Shown here in pieces: positions 46,446-59,994 of a stretch of DNA of 64,000 bases. Where the stretch lies: NCBI RefSeq assembly GCF_043641665.1, contig NC_092184.1:3579608-3643607 (forward strand), read 5' to 3'. This stretch comes from Enoplosus armatus (taxonomy: Eukaryota > Chordata > Actinopteri > Centrarchiformes > Enoplosidae). Within the stretch, counting starts at the first letter, position 1; each line of letters opens with the position of its first letter. The notes under the pieces are model-generated. The model ran no database searches. It saw nothing but the letters and a program-made list of their open reading frames with translations, and was not told the DNA's origin. The position numbers were made by a program, and so were the translations under genes.

Positions 46446-49400
46446 AATACAAATATAAAGTTGAGGTAAGATTTTACTGTTTGCTGTAAAAACAAATAAA
46501 CAAACAAACAAACAAACTCCTATTTAGAGTGGATGGCTATACAATGAACTCACATTAAATGAAAACATATGTAGGGTCGTGTTCAACGCGCCCACCTGAC
46601 ACTTTCTGCTACTTGTAAAAGCTTCAACTTTCTTTGGGCAGCAGAAACGTCATCAAGTTTCTGTTGCATATCATAGTTGTTGGGTTAATGTGTGACTCTC
46701 AAACGTCAGCACAGCCGATCCTCCCCCTTGCCTCCCTTCCCCCCTCAGCAGCAGATGATAACTTCTTTCCACGGAAAACAGTGAGTAACGCTGCAATGTG
46801 TTTCCCTCCTAATGCAACCCGGTGGCGGCATCCTGCCAAACGCCACGTGTCGTGCCAAGGCTCTTATTTATTTGCGGTAATTGTGCTAATGCCTCCAAAT
46901 GACTGTGGTTGCCATGAATCTACTCGCACAGCGACGGTACGAGAAAGCACTTTCAATCTTGAGTTCTTGAATTGAGCACCCTGTAATTATAGAATCTTTC
47001 CATTCGGCCCCGTCTGGTGTGGTTACATCCAAAGCCCGATGATTATTCTGGTCGCTTCGAAAATCACTCGAATATCCTATCTGTTGAGTATGTCATCAGT
47101 TTTAGAGAAAAATAAATAATAGTACGTTTGTTAATGTTTTGGGGCGACAAATACAAGGCAGTCAGCACAACTGCTCATGTTTGTTGGCTCGCAGAGAGAG
47201 AGAGAGACAGTTTTAAGCTCATGAATAAGAAGCATGTACTTCACATCAATAGAGTCAGAAAAGTACAGATAAAAAGTCATTTCATATAAAAATCGGCAGT
47301 CTTTCTGAACATGTCTTTATAAAATGGATTGTTTGCCTAATTTCCATACACTGTGCTGAATGCTGTTTGAGGCAGGTGCAAATGAAAGGTACAGTGTGTT
47401 CAGATCGAGCATGGTTCTGATACAGCAGGCAGTTGTTGTGCTTCCAGTCACTTCGTTGTGATTAACTTCCTCTTTTTCGAGACTTGAAAGAGGCTCGCAA
47501 GACAGTTAGCTTTTACTGCAACACACAAAAGATACTACTTTAACGTTTGTTACTCAGTACAAAATGTAACATTAGGGGTCAGCCAATACTTGGGATCTTG
47601 AAATGTGGCTTTGAAAGATACATTTCTGCCAGAATGTGTGTCTGATCGCGATTGGAAAGAAAAAGCCTCTGGAATACCATCATCATCGTCATCATGTTAT
47701 ATTCTGCTCAGACTATGTAAACTGCAAAGGCAGATTGCGCATGAGCGGCCATTAAGTTAGAAGTGATGTCGCAGACGGTTTACGGTACTGTAGCATGTAA
47801 CTGCCTTATGCTTACGGCCTTAAATCAGTCAAACAAAACAGAAACAGCAGTGAGACAGGTTGCAACCATGCAGCTCGGTGGCGTTTCCCCCTCTTTCTGA
47901 GCGCACGCAGGTGCTTTTGCAGGATGTTTACTCCCCATTTAAGAAAGCAGTTGATTGTAAAAAATGATCGTCGGTGCATCTTTCCTTCTTCATCCATTAC
48001 TCAAGACAAAAAAAAAAAAATCATCGAATTAGCATAGTGAACAGCTGTCAAAAAATCTGCAGACTACATTCAGTCTTGGGCTAATGCCGAGCCTGAAACT
48101 GGGCCCGGGTTGGCCTATCTGGTGGCGCAGGAGGGAAACACCTGTATGTACTTCAAGGTTCACTGACCAGCAACGCACAAAACCCACAAGCAGAAACTCA
48201 GACACGTCTACATGTTTCAGTGCCTAAATGAATGATTTCCTCTTTTTTTTTTTTCCCCCTTTTTTTTTTCATCTAGATGTCTTTTATTTTGTAGGAATTA
48301 AAAAGAGACTAAAATGGCATCTGCTTTGTCAGTGACAGTTTCAACTAGTTGCCTATTTAAATTCGAATCGGGCCGTCTTTTTCTATCTTTAAAAAGCAAT
48401 CACCTGCCAACAGAGGCACAAAACAAGTTTGATGATATTTGCTACACATATAAATCACACAGGTTTTATGTGAGCCCTTTTGCTGCGAATGAAAGGTGGC
48501 TTAACTCCCTTCGTCACATCCCTACAACGCTGCCGTCCTGAGCATCACACTAAGTCTCTGAGCAGAGTAAAGACTTGCATCTTCACACCAGGCTTCATGG
48601 CGCCTCCAGCGCGTCCGTCACTCCACTATGTGACGAGACTTTTGTGCGGCGCTGGATTTTGAATGTGTGCAGTGAGTGATGCAAAGTACTGCAAAGTGGT
48701 GCAAAGGGGAGAACTCAAGCCTCGTGAATGTTTATCACGAGGTGTTCACTCGGGCACATTGGAGTTTGAATAACTGTTCCAGCAGTGTGTCAGTCAGAGT
48801 GCAAGATAGCTGGCCTCAAAGAGTGTGTGAAAGAGAGAGAGAGAGAGAGGGGGGGGGGGGTGGGGGGTTAAGAAAGAGAGAAAAAAGTGAGCGAAAGATG
48901 GAGCCATCTGTCCATGAAGGCAACAGTTATTTCTCTGAGCCTCACTTGTCAGTTTAGCCTGTGGGCTGGGTTTCAGCGCTGATCATATCTTCAGCTGCCT
49001 TCGGTACACTTTAAGGACGCGGGGCTGCTATCTCCATCAGTAGCTTCACTACTGACCCGCGCAACGATTCGGCGGATTCCTGTCTGAGCCGCAAAAGTGC
49101 CCGCAAGACACTGTGGGGATCCTTGACACAGTTAATCCTGACCAGCTAGCTGACTTTAAAAAAAAAAAAAGAAAAAACAGACAATTGGGGTGATTCATCC
49201 ATGGAGCCCTTTAGATGTGTGAATTCATGTATTTCACAACAGCGCTGTGGGGAAATTCTGTCAGGTTCTTGATAAGAGACTGAATCAAAGTGTCTGTGAA
49301 TACAAGTTTGTTTTATTGGTGCAAAACATACAGCTAAATGAGGTGGGGGGGGGGGGGGGGGGACACTGGACCAACAAAACCTGCGTAACTCGTGGGAGCA

Positions 49401-49525
49401 GCTTGGCCTTCACATGATTCTCAAAACAAAATCTCCCAAAATGACTCGTTCTAATTGGCACCACATATGCACATAGGCTCCCATAGGCTAAGCATGCATA
49501 TCTGCTCCCCGCTCTCTCACATCAA

Positions 49526-49527
<2 letters not shown>

Positions 49528-49580
<53 letters not shown>
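49528..49580. repeat. (CA)n microsatellite
   Basis: About 26 uninterrupted CA units. Confidence 0.95.
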
Positions 49581-49582
<2 letters not shown>

Positions 49583-50374
49583 TTTTCAGACATTCCATTT
49601 CTAATTATGTAATGACTCCTTTAAAAAATAACCACAATAGAAAAGACAAAAGGCAGCGCTTGATACTTTAAAGAGGTAAACAGGTCAGGCCAGGTAGCAT
49701 CTTACTGCATGCATGAGAAGAGAAGCTGCCCAGGGACACTACAGTACACCACACATCCCTCTAGAGGTCCCCAAGCCCCAACCTGCTGTCATGGCATTAG
49801 TTTTAAAGAAAAGTCTTGTAAAACTCTGACAGCGACTATGTTCAGGTAGGAATGCATCCCTAGATTAGAGCTGCATATCGATGTGGAGGCGAGGAGGTTG
49901 TACTGGAAAAGAGAAATCGCTGAATGAGGCAGGGGGGAGGCGATGCAGACCCAGCTGGCGGAAAGAAATAGTCAATTAAAACAATTTTATTCGAAAAGAA
50001 CTCCTGGAAAGCAGTGATGTACAGGTCTGAACTCTTTATCATGACAAGCTCTGCAGCTCCCCTCAGCTCCACAAAGCACATTAGTGACTTTACTGTTTTA
50101 GTTCAGTCATCACCGCTTCATGTTTCCAGCTGCTGCAGGCAGCTGTTTTACCTCCCCAGCACCAAACAGCAGACAGACAGAGTTAGAGACTAGCTGGTGA
50201 ACATTGTGCGGCATTCAGTAGCTAAAGAGCCAGTTATTCCCCTCCGGAGTTGGTGGGGACCAAAAATGGAGCTAAAAGAGAGAGAATACAAAATATTCTA
50301 ACATTTATAACAAAATAAAAGCTAATGTTCCCTCGTGCCTGCTGTAAACAGAAAATGTTAATAACACCTTGTTC

Positions 50375-50393
50375 TACTGCCCCCAAGTGGCCA
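50375..50393 (-). promoter_or_regulatory. CTCF-like motif, reverse orientation
   Basis: The - strand reads TGGCCACTTGGGGGCAGTAG, which fits the CTCF consensus except for one T in place of A. Confidence 0.4.
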
Positions 50394-51503
50394 AAGAAAG
50401 ATTGCTGCTTTAAGTTGATGTTATCAGTGTCAGCCTATGCACTAAGTCGAGTCTATAAGAGAGAGATAGAGAGCCTGAAACTGTTCATGTGGCAGATGAT
50501 TTGTTATTTGGTTGGAAGTAATTGTCATAATCATAAAGCAAGACCTGGTTGTCTTTATCTTTATATACCGTAATTCACAGAATGTTCCTTCTTCTCTTCT
50601 TTTTTCTCACTTTATTTGACTCGCTGCTTCATTCGTTGTAAATATAGAAAATAAAGAAAACACAGTTTTCATACAAACAAACGTTACCTCTTAGTTTATC
50701 TGTTATTAATTGTCCGTATAATGACTTTGCTCTATTACTTACTTACTCCATTTTAATAGCTGTGGATGTGTCAAGACATACTCATCTTGTCTACTGTTTG
50801 TGTCAGCCTTTTCCCCATACGTTCTATTTCCTCGTGTATGACTTCCAAAACAAAAAGACTCGGGCAAGAGCCGAGGATATGGCTGAAAGTGACATGAGCT
50901 GCAGCATCACTACCAAACATCATGCCAATAAAGCTTCATTGACCTGAACAGCGAAGGGGGGGTGGCAGACGTCATAGGTCATAGGTCAAGTCCATACCGC
51001 AGTGAGGGCACGATTCGGAACATTAACGTTAATGTGAAAGTGAGAAAAATGAAACGCAAGAAATACTGAAACTGTCAGAAAAATAGGGGTTCAAATTAAA
51101 AATTGAAATCTCTATAAAGGGGTGTTTGGGAGCCAATGGCAGAAACGATGAGCCACTGTGCAGCAGATTTGGCTTAACCCCAATATCTGATGCGGGGGCC
51201 TCTGCACTGAAACACACTGTGCAGCATACAGAAGCAGCTACTGGACATGCAGCATCCTGTGATCTGCAGGGCTGTTGCTACTGTTGAAGACACTGAGCTG
51301 AGGTCCTCTGTATTTTTTATGAGCATGTGTGAATCCGGGGGGGGGGACTTGGACTCATGACTCCAGTACTTCCTCCCTGGTGATCTCCAGAGCTGCACAC
51401 TGCTGTAACCTGAAGTGAACTTGACTTCCTGCTGTCAACTGATTGACCCCACCTGAAGTGACTGTCTGACCCCTCACAGTCCTGATAGGCTGGGCGTCGT
51501 GTG

Positions 51504-51506
<3 letters not shown>

Positions 51507-51544
<38 letters not shown>
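51507..51544. repeat. (GT)n microsatellite
   Basis: About 19 GT units. A perfect octamer ATGCAAAT lies just after it at 51556-51563. Confidence 0.9.
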
Positions 51545-51545
<1 letters not shown>

Positions 51546-54251
51546 TGGCATTCACATGCAAATGTCGTATTAAAGCACTGTCCCAGCACTAAAGTCAAAT
51601 GAATGAAGGTGATGGTAGATAGCAGTAGTAATAGCAGAAAGTCAGCCAGAGGGGGTGAAAAGAGGCTGAAAGTGAAGTGATTGGAGGGGAGGAGTGGTGT
51701 GTGTGTGTGTGTATATGTATGCGTGCCAGGCTCCAGCGCTGCTTGGTCTTGACCTGTGTGTACATGCCAAGCCTTAAAGGGCCTGGAACACGCCTCGACC
51801 TGCAGAGCAAATAAATCTGCTCTGGGGGCTGTGGCTCCACTTTCACCTTTCACTTACTCACTCTGTGTGTGTGTGTGTGTGTGTGTGTATTGCATGTCAG
51901 TTTGTAAAGTGGGAGGACAGCGCTGGCTGGCCCTTCACCTGCGGGGTGGACTTGAGCTCAGAGGGCCTGAAACAAACACTTGGAGAGGGGGAAAGCTGCA
52001 GAGTGCTTGCACAGCTGCTCCCGTTGAATGAATGGTCAAACAGTGAGAGGGGGACGAAAGAATATCCAGCAGCTAGTGTTAGCACTCTGTCGTCACACTC
52101 TTGGTCCAACGGTGCCAGTTTGCAAGTTCACATGACTACATGATGGGCAAACAGCAGCGCTTAACGCAGTGTGTAAAAGACTCTGTCAGCTCCAAGAAAA
52201 GTATGACATCTGCAAGGTCCCAAAGTAATATTTAACTCAGGTGCAGTGAAATGACTTAAATATGGTGAGATATTAAAAAATGATTGCAAATTTTTTTGAT
52301 TGAAGGTCCTTCAATCATTCATGGGCCTTTATATGGCGTTAATATTCAGTATGACAAGGAGCAGCATACAACAGCAGAACAACATAGCAAAAATATGATT
52401 AAATAATAGGAAATCTAGGAAAGTGATCTCATCTGGAATAAAAACCCTTAACAAATACATATATGGCATTCATTCACTGTGACTGAGACTTGTGCTACAA
52501 CACTAACATGCCACTTACACCTTCATTCATCAGTGATGACAGTGTAATAGTATAAAATGGCTCCTGTGGGTGGAGCCGTGTTGCTGCTAATACTTTTACT
52601 TTAGCAGTAGCATTTTTACTTCAGGGTTTGCACTTGTGATGGGGTGTCCTTACAGGCTGCTGCGTGGAGGCGCAGCAGCAGGATCACCAGTTTCTGTCAA
52701 ACCGCTGACCTCCCATCACGCAGAGCGAGGCCAGCCATCCTGCAGCGTTAACAGAAGTAAAAGTAAAGACACACGACCTAAAATAATAACAACCATACAT
52801 AACGCATAACACTTAACCAGAAGGAAGATAAGGGCTCCATGCAATGTTTGAAAGAAAAATGAAATGAAAACATTATATCTTGGACCATCTGATGATCCCT
52901 TGGAGCCATCAAGAGATCCCTCAGAATGGCTGCCATATTCAGGAAGTTATGGAACTTCCCTTTTTGGTTTCTAAGTAGGGACATGGGTAACTGTGCCAGG
53001 TGCTTTTACAGTTTATCTTAGTTAAACATCAGCTGGGCCAGGCAGACTGCACTGACTTATCCCACTATCCATGGGGGAGGGGGGGGGGGGGGGGGGGGAG
53101 GGGGGACTGCCACGTAAAAAGTAGGTGGTTTGCAGGTCAGATCAGGCCGGGCGAGGCTGAGTAGACTGGGTAATGGATCAAAAATGTATCTATCTGGTTG
53201 TAACTAGTTACGCACAAAATAATCAAAGTCCTTTTGTAAGAGTGACTCATAGCTCAATGCTGGGTGATTTCTTATTATTTTAGTGGGTGTGATGGATTTT
53301 TGGGAATGCACTCATACTGATTTGACAGATCAACTTCCAAAAAGCTGTGTTTAACTTAACATCGTCCAGTCTAACACCAAAAACACAGACTTACATTAGA
53401 GTTTCCCCCCCCCCAAAGGATCCATCCACATAATGCTCAAGCTTTGTTACTTCGTGCTTGTGTTGAGTTATTCTTTTTAGAGGTTATACATTTAAAGATC
53501 AGAAATTGTGCAACAGCTTTGGCGACTAACATCTAAGAACTAGAGAATGACAAAATCCTGTTGTTTTTTTTCTGAATGTTTTGTGACGATGATAGTGACG
53601 ATGATCCCATTCGCGATTCATCCAATAACTACAAGGACGCATGCACTGTGTGGGGTTCTCCTCAGTCACAGGACAGGAAGGTACTTTATGAGCCTGTAAT
53701 GTGACTGGAAGGCATTGCCGTGAGCTGCAGTGAAAGTATTCACCGGCTTCACAGAAACTCACTTAATGAACACTACCACACAAGTGAGGGCTTGTACAGT
53801 TTCTGCAGTAGGAAACTAAGTAAACCATGACTTAATACTCCACACACACACACACACACACAGTGGGTGTCCTGCAGTTCATATTATTTAAGGGCACAAT
53901 GGTGCACACAATGTTCCTTTTTTTTTTACCATGTGATCACATTTGTTTGACTAATGTCAGTCATAACTTGTGCTTCATTGTGTGGTGGGGACGTCTAGGG
54001 AGGCAAACCCACTATGTAATAATAAGCCTATTTAACTGTTTCTATCTATGCCAATGGAGAGACAGACAGCAACAGCTCTTTGTTGCCCTGCAAACGTATA
54101 AAAAAATTACAGCAAACTGATAAATTAAATAATATCAACATAGCTTACACAAGCCTCAACAATGCACCCAACAAACAAAAAAAAACACAGAGGAGGAGAC
54201 TCTCAGAGGGGGCCAGTCCCAGCTGTGAAAGGGGTGTTTCATTCTTATACA

Positions 54252-54268
54252 CTACTGCCACCTGGTGG
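54252..54268 (-). promoter_or_regulatory. Strong CTCF-like motif, reverse orientation
   Basis: The - strand reads CCACCAGGTGGCAGTAG, a consensus-quality CTCF core. Confidence 0.5.
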
Positions 54269-54323
54269 TAAAGCTTCGTAACGGCGTATCTTGCAAAACA
54301 AGGACCCTGAAAAATATCACGCA

Positions 54324-54342
54324 ACACTAGATGGCGCCAGAG
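54324..54342 (+). promoter_or_regulatory. Strong CTCF-like motif, forward orientation
   Basis: ACACTAGATGGCGCCAGAG matches the CTCF core CAC(C/T)AG(G/A)(G/T)GGCGC. It lies 56 bases from a reverse-oriented motif, so the two are divergent. Confidence 0.5.
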
Positions 54343-55039
54343 GGCTGGACACAAACTTGTCCACCTAAAATGGAGCTCGATAAGAAGATGACGCAAGAGA
54401 AGCTGAAAGTTTGGTTGTGGCAGCCAGTGGAGACATCGTTTCATGGTGGGTGATGGGCCTCATGTCAGGATTGACCAAATCCACTGGTGTATGTGCTCAA
54501 TACATCATAAAAGCATGGTGGTAGGACTTTAGTACCTTCAGACTAAACACTTTGCCTCCAGCATTAAGCCTTAAGCAGGTAAACCCACAGTCATAATTAT
54601 CTTGGGTGTTTGGAGATCACAGAGAATCCTGACTGCACATTTACCCCCCCCCCCCCCCCCCCCCGGTATTTCCAACAGGCCAATCTCTTAGATTGAACTG
54701 GAACAACACTTCTGAGAGGATCGGCTGCTGAAAAGCACAAACCAGGCACTGCTCTTCTCTCTTAAACGAGGGCATTATCTCATTCTGGAAAGCAGAAATA
54801 CATGCGCCAAGTGTCAAAATTGGGCAATTATGAATGTAAAATAAAGTCATTGTAAAGTACTGTTATGTAAGTATTCCCATACTTTATCCATCCTAAGACA
54901 ACTACATTTGAGCATATTGTTGTGAAAGAATCACTTCTCTCTTCATCTTAATGTAAACATTATCCCTAAATCCCATTTTGACCGTATGTTGAATAACCCT
55001 TCTTCACAGAATTTTGAAATGTCAAACGCATCAAATGGT

Positions 55040-55640
55040 AACAATGTGTAAACTCAAGTATTTGAGTAAAAGTTTGAGGTACTTTTCTATTTTGGTTACT
55101 TTTATGCTTCTACTCCACCGCACTTAAGAGGGAGCTATTGTACCTTTTACTCCACTACATTTATTTCACTGCTGTAGTTACTGTGTACTTTGCTTATTAA
55201 GATTTAACATAAAAGCTTATGAAATACAAGGCATTCTTAAAGATTAAACTAGTGCCTTCTGACAAAAAAGAAGTGTGTGGGTGGGGCCTGTTGTCACAGT
55301 TTTCAGATGTCCGGGAGTGAACCGAGTGAAGCCCAAAGAAGCTGAATCACCCAATATTTCACAAAGAAAAGCAGGGATTAGAGGAAATATCCAAACCTTT
55401 TCAAATACAGATTTGTGTAGCAAAATGTTTCTTTTTCCCCCAGGTTGGGAAGCTCTGGACTAAACTACCTAACTGCGCAGAAACAGTTCAATAACTTAAC
55501 GTATCACACCAGTCACAGGGGCATTAGTACTTTCACTGATAGTACTACTGTATTACAATTTCGATTGAAGTCCTTTTTCTTGTAATGCAGTATTTTTGCT
55601 TAACTTAAGTAAAGGATCTGAATTACTTCTTCCACCCACG
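55040..55640. repeat. Dispersed fish repeat, copy 3 (TACTTTTACTT-rich family)
   Basis: It holds GGTTACTTTTATGCTTCTACTCCACCGCACTT, CTCTGGACTAAACTA and TTAAGTAAAGGATCTGAATTACTTCTTCCACC in order (abridged). It is the most complete copy of the family in the window. Confidence 0.65.
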
Positions 55641-57082
55641 ATCACTCCCTCCAGATTAACCCTGACAACCGCATGAAATCTTACTGAACAGTTTCTTTGA
55701 AAAACATGCGGAATAAAAAAGAACCCATGAAGAAGAGTCCATAAAAAAGAAGCAGCTGCCCATACACCCATGCTCACTCATTCCGTTTTAACAAGAATGC
55801 CTCTTGAACAAGATGTATCTATTATTACAAACTGGAACAAAGAGTTCCAACAGTCTGTAACCATTTCAACTAAATTAGCCTTCACCAGTCACTGTTGCGA
55901 CGCCGATTCCTTTCATGCCTCCCTCACTGTCTCACTAATCATGCTGTCAGATTTAATGGCCTTTTTTTTTTTCTCAAGATGAAGTCGGTCTGTCAGGTAC
56001 TGCGGGCAGAATGCTGAGTATGTTAGTCACGATAAGCGTTCTGCTTTTGTCGACGCAACTCGTCCAACAAAGGGATTATTTAGCCATTATTCAACATATT
56101 GTCTGTCTTGCATGGAATACACTTGCTGAGCCCTTTCTCTGGTGCTAAAGTACACTGGGGACAGGGTCAATAAAAAACTATACGGAGGATAAAATCGGAC
56201 AAAAAGGATGAATTTATTGTGTAATTATCTGTGCCGTATTACTGTAATCCTTAACGTATCTACAATCACAACTGGAAGCACTCAAGCTTCTCTCCCCTGA
56301 CACATTTTCACGTATTTAAAATGGCCACAATGTGAAACAATGCGACCGCGTGAAAGGGGTCACTGGTGGTGACAAACCTACCGATAATTATCACCTGAAT
56401 ACGGGGCATGTTAGCGCCTTTCAGCTCATTGTTTCTACAATCCGGGGTCAGTGACTCTCTCCTAAACAGCAGCGCTGGCCGCAGCAGGCCAGGAAGCGTT
56501 CCCGTGACTGGCCATCTTCCTCCTCTGCCTCCACTCCAACCAGACGTACAAAGGGGTTTTGCCCCATTGCTTCCTCCTAGAGCAAGCAACTCCTCTTCCC
56601 AACATCTTTGCATCTGACAGGCTGTTTCAGTGTGGACATATGTGGGTATACAAGAGGCACCCCACATGGGACGGGGCAACCTCAGATTTTACATAAACAA
56701 AACGCAAAATAATAAATGATATGTAAATATCATTGAATAAGCTTATAAAATACAAAGCATTATCGCACTCTGAAGCTGGCAAAAGGGATGACTTTGGCAG
56801 TGGGAGAACCAGTTCCACTATTGCCTGCGTCATGCCTGCTGGGAATCATGTTTTGTCATTGACTCACCCACTTTGATTTCTCATCTCTCTCTACTGACTG
56901 TGATTCAGACACCCTCTTGTGTCGTGCTCGTCAGCCAGAGAGAGATGGCTGGCGGGCCAGCAGGGCCTCCAGCTCCCGACTCCACTGCACTCCATATTCA
57001 CTCAGTCTGCAGATTTCATTCTGTCTCTTGCTTTTCTTAACAGCGATGTTATTCTCTGTTTTCCTGTCCAACAACAGATGTA

Positions 57083-57150
57083 AATGAGCTTATAGCTAAC
57101 TCTGGTAGATCTAAGAAGCTGTGCAGCGTCCCTGTCAAAATTAATAAATC
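57083..57150. repeat. Dispersed repeat pair, member 2
   Basis: TTATAGCTAACTC, then TCTAAGAAGCTGTGCAGCGTC and CTGTCAAA, parallel to 46365-46445. Confidence 0.5.
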
Positions 57151-59124
57151 AATCAGTTGAGGCCTCCGATATGAGGACTGGTTGAGTTTTACCTCTGTGA
57201 GGGAATGAGTAGGGTGTCTCTCAGGTGTTCCCAGACAGCCCAGGGTGACATTGTCAGCATTCTCAGGAGGTCAGCGCTAGGAGGGTGGTTTGGGCCTCCT
57301 CAACATGCAACAGCAGCGGTTTGGAACTCGTGGTATTTTCTCAGCCATGACGGGCCTCACCTGTGGAAGCAGCATTATAACGTTGAGGTTGGACAACACC
57401 ACTGATTATCTGATCAGACACTCCTCAGGACCTTCCTGGTCTCCTCAACATGCAGACCGGCGTGGCGTCCAGCGAGGAGCGTCAGCCGGATAATGGTGGA
57501 ACGTTGTGACATTGCTTACATTGCAAGCTTCCTGCAGCCTCAGCGAGAGTGCTGTCTGGCTTTGGCTAACACACCTTTTCTTCCTTTTGTCTCTGAGGCT
57601 CAGAGACGTGTGGTCTAATCACCCTTTCCTCCCGAGCTCGGCCTGGGTACATCATGGCATCGTCAGAGCCAAGGTGGGAGAAAATCACATCCCCGCTCTG
57701 CTCGCCTTGGACTCCGGTTTTAGTCCAGCAGAGGGGGGTTATCCTCTATGAGTACCAGTCCACAGTTACATTTGTAAAATGTCAAAAATATGTTTATATT
57801 AGAAAAGGATCAAATGACTACATGTTTGTGAAAGGCAGTTCCCCTCCACTGTACGGAGCTTTTCGGTGTCTTTTAGCTAACCGTTAATTAATGCCAGTTG
57901 AAGCTACAGTGCATTTTGGCCAATTGGTTTAGCTTTTCTGCTGTAAAAGGCTGCTCACAGGAGTTGATGAGAGCAGTCATTCCCCCCACCACAGCAAGAC
58001 TGCCCCAAACAGGACAAGCAAATGGTAGCGTCCACAATCTCACTTCCCTCAGGTGATCCACATTGTGGTTGGAAAGAGGATAGGGTTAACAGTCATGCTG
58101 TAGTGCATAACTCAGTGCCTCCAAGCCAGGTGTCAGACGTCACTCTATTTAAGTACACAAGTACTTGGAGGCCCCAGTGGGCAGGTTTTCCACCCACAAA
58201 TAAATCGCCAAAACATCATCCGCATAAAATCACAGGTTCAACATTTTGACATAATAAGTCTAATGCCTCATTTCCACTGAATGTCTCGGCTCGGCTCAAC
58301 TCTACTCGACTCGCTTTGTGAACCCATTCTCAAACACATTTTATTTTTCAATCCTACAAACATGTTTGTAGCCATGCCGGCGGACTGTTACAGTTCCTCT
58401 TAAAAAGTATCCTCCCCCCTTGGAAGGACACACCTATCACCGGTGCAGCCAGTTTATTTTAGAAGTTACATACTCTATTTGTTGTTGTGTGTTATAAGTA
58501 TATAAATGATACAAGAGAGCAAACATTATACGATAACAAGTGTTCCCTGATGCAGTCATTCTGTGTTCAATGCCTGTACGGCATAGGGAATAAAAAACTT
58601 CTTGTATATTTTCCGTCTGGCTTTTGAGTGCTTTGGAAAACTGTAATTTGACGCAAATCGCCAAGAAATCGTATGATCTAAATGTAGTTAGGCTAGACAA
58701 GACAGCTTGATCTCCACCAAAACTGAAAAGAAATATTTTGATTGATGTGGCTCGTGAGAAAATGAGTCAATAAAAGACTCCAACACTGTTGCACCCATTG
58801 ACTGTATGGTTGCACCTAATTCTGTGGGTTTCAACTCTGAGCACACCCATCTGTCATCAAACAAAAGTGAATATTTCAACTACCAGATTTTAGGGGACGC
58901 CACCTTGAAGGGCAGAGGCATATACACCGCCTGTCAAAAATGAGCTGCATTCTTAACGTCAACAAGCGCCCAAAGGTTGTTATGGCCCAGATTTACCAAA
59001 CAGGTCTGACTAGATGTGTCCTTTAAGTGTTTCGTTTCTGCGTTGAAGCAACTGCAGCTTGTCTCTAATGCTGCCTGTATCTCCTAACCACTTGTGGGAG
59101 AAGCATTCTGACCATTTACTTAAA

Positions 59125-59335
59125 TTAAAATAGCAATAACGCAACACAAGCATATGTAATTACAAGTAAAAGTTCTGTATTTTATTATAAACTTTAAATA
59201 CCTAAAGTATTATCAGCAAAAGACACTTGTCTTGACTGTCAAATGTAGCGGAGTATTGTAGCCTAACGCCTCAGAATTGTACTTAAGTACAGTACAGTAC
59301 TTGAGTAAATGTACTTAGTTACTTTCCACCACTGC
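59125..59335. repeat. Dispersed fish repeat, copy 4
   Basis: It contains GTACTTAAGTACAGTACAGT, CTTGAGTAAATGTACTTAGT and TTTCCACCACTG, shared with 37030-37510. Confidence 0.6.
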
Positions 59336-59704
59336 TCCTAACAGTGTGAGCTCTCCCTTGTTCAGGTGTTAATCATTTAGCATAACATTAGGAAATCACC
59401 AACACATCAACATAATTATTATCTTACCACTTTGTACGGGAAGTGTTTCTGTTCAGCTACAGCATCACATATTGTCTTGAGATGAATAGCTGACGCTGAC
59501 ATGCTCCTGCCTGGTGGCCTGATTCCACAGCATCTCTCTGGCAAGGTGAGGGCAGTGCCCTGTCAGGGTGTTCTCTTGGGCTTTTCGGCATCCTGAAGGC
59601 TGGAGGTGAACGTTTGTGAACATATTGAATGCAAACACCATGGGTAAAATGATAGTAATGTAATAATTATTTTCTCTCACGCTTCAGAGTGGGCGTCCGG
59701 CATA

Positions 59705-59728
59705 CCCCCCCCCCCCCCCCCCCCCCCC
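59705..59728. repeat. C24 homopolymer upstream of the IkBzeta-like gene
   Basis: There are 24 consecutive C, followed by AGAGCAGCAGTGGGCGTGGCCC, which includes a GC-box/KLF-like GGGCGTGGC at 59740-59748. Confidence 0.9.
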
Positions 59729-59739
59729 AGAGCAGCAGT

Positions 59740-59903
59740 GGGCGTGGCCCTCCCCATCTGACACGCAGAGGCAGAGTCACGGTAGCAGCCGCGGAGCTGT
59801 CAGTGTAGCCTGGACTAGCAGACAGGTGCTATGACTCGCTGAGCAGCAGCCCAGCCCCGAAGAAGGATAGTGGCCCCAAGCTTCGCCCAACCACGGGAAT
59901 TAG
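59740..59903 (+). promoter_or_regulatory. Probable promoter and 5' non-coding exon of the IkBzeta-like gene
   Basis: A GC-rich stretch starts with a GGGCGTGGC box and runs to a possible donor at 59904 (TTAG|GTTGGT). A strong acceptor, CATTTTCTTTTTCAG, lies at 59985, so an 82-base intron could separate this UTR exon from the first coding exon. Alternatively the region is unspliced. Confidence 0.4.
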
Positions 59904-59994
59904 GTTGGTGTTTAATGTTGAAGTGTTAACATTAGAAGAAGAAGTCCTGTTCGGTCATAGTTCACTTTAACATTTTCTTTTTCAGTAGTTGTAC

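Larger units (their letters stand above)
44679..59703. other. Gene-free 15 kb between pou2af1 and the IkBzeta-like gene
   Basis: No exon with protein homology was found on either strand. Content: dispersed repeats (45305-45430, 46365-46445, 55040-55640, 57083-57150, 59125-59335), CA/GT arrays (49528-49580, 51507-51544, 51863-51888), G or C runs (49345-49362, 53073-53105, 54644-54664), an octamer at 51556-51563 and three good CTCF-like motifs (50375-50393, 54252-54268, 54324-54342). Confidence 0.6.
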
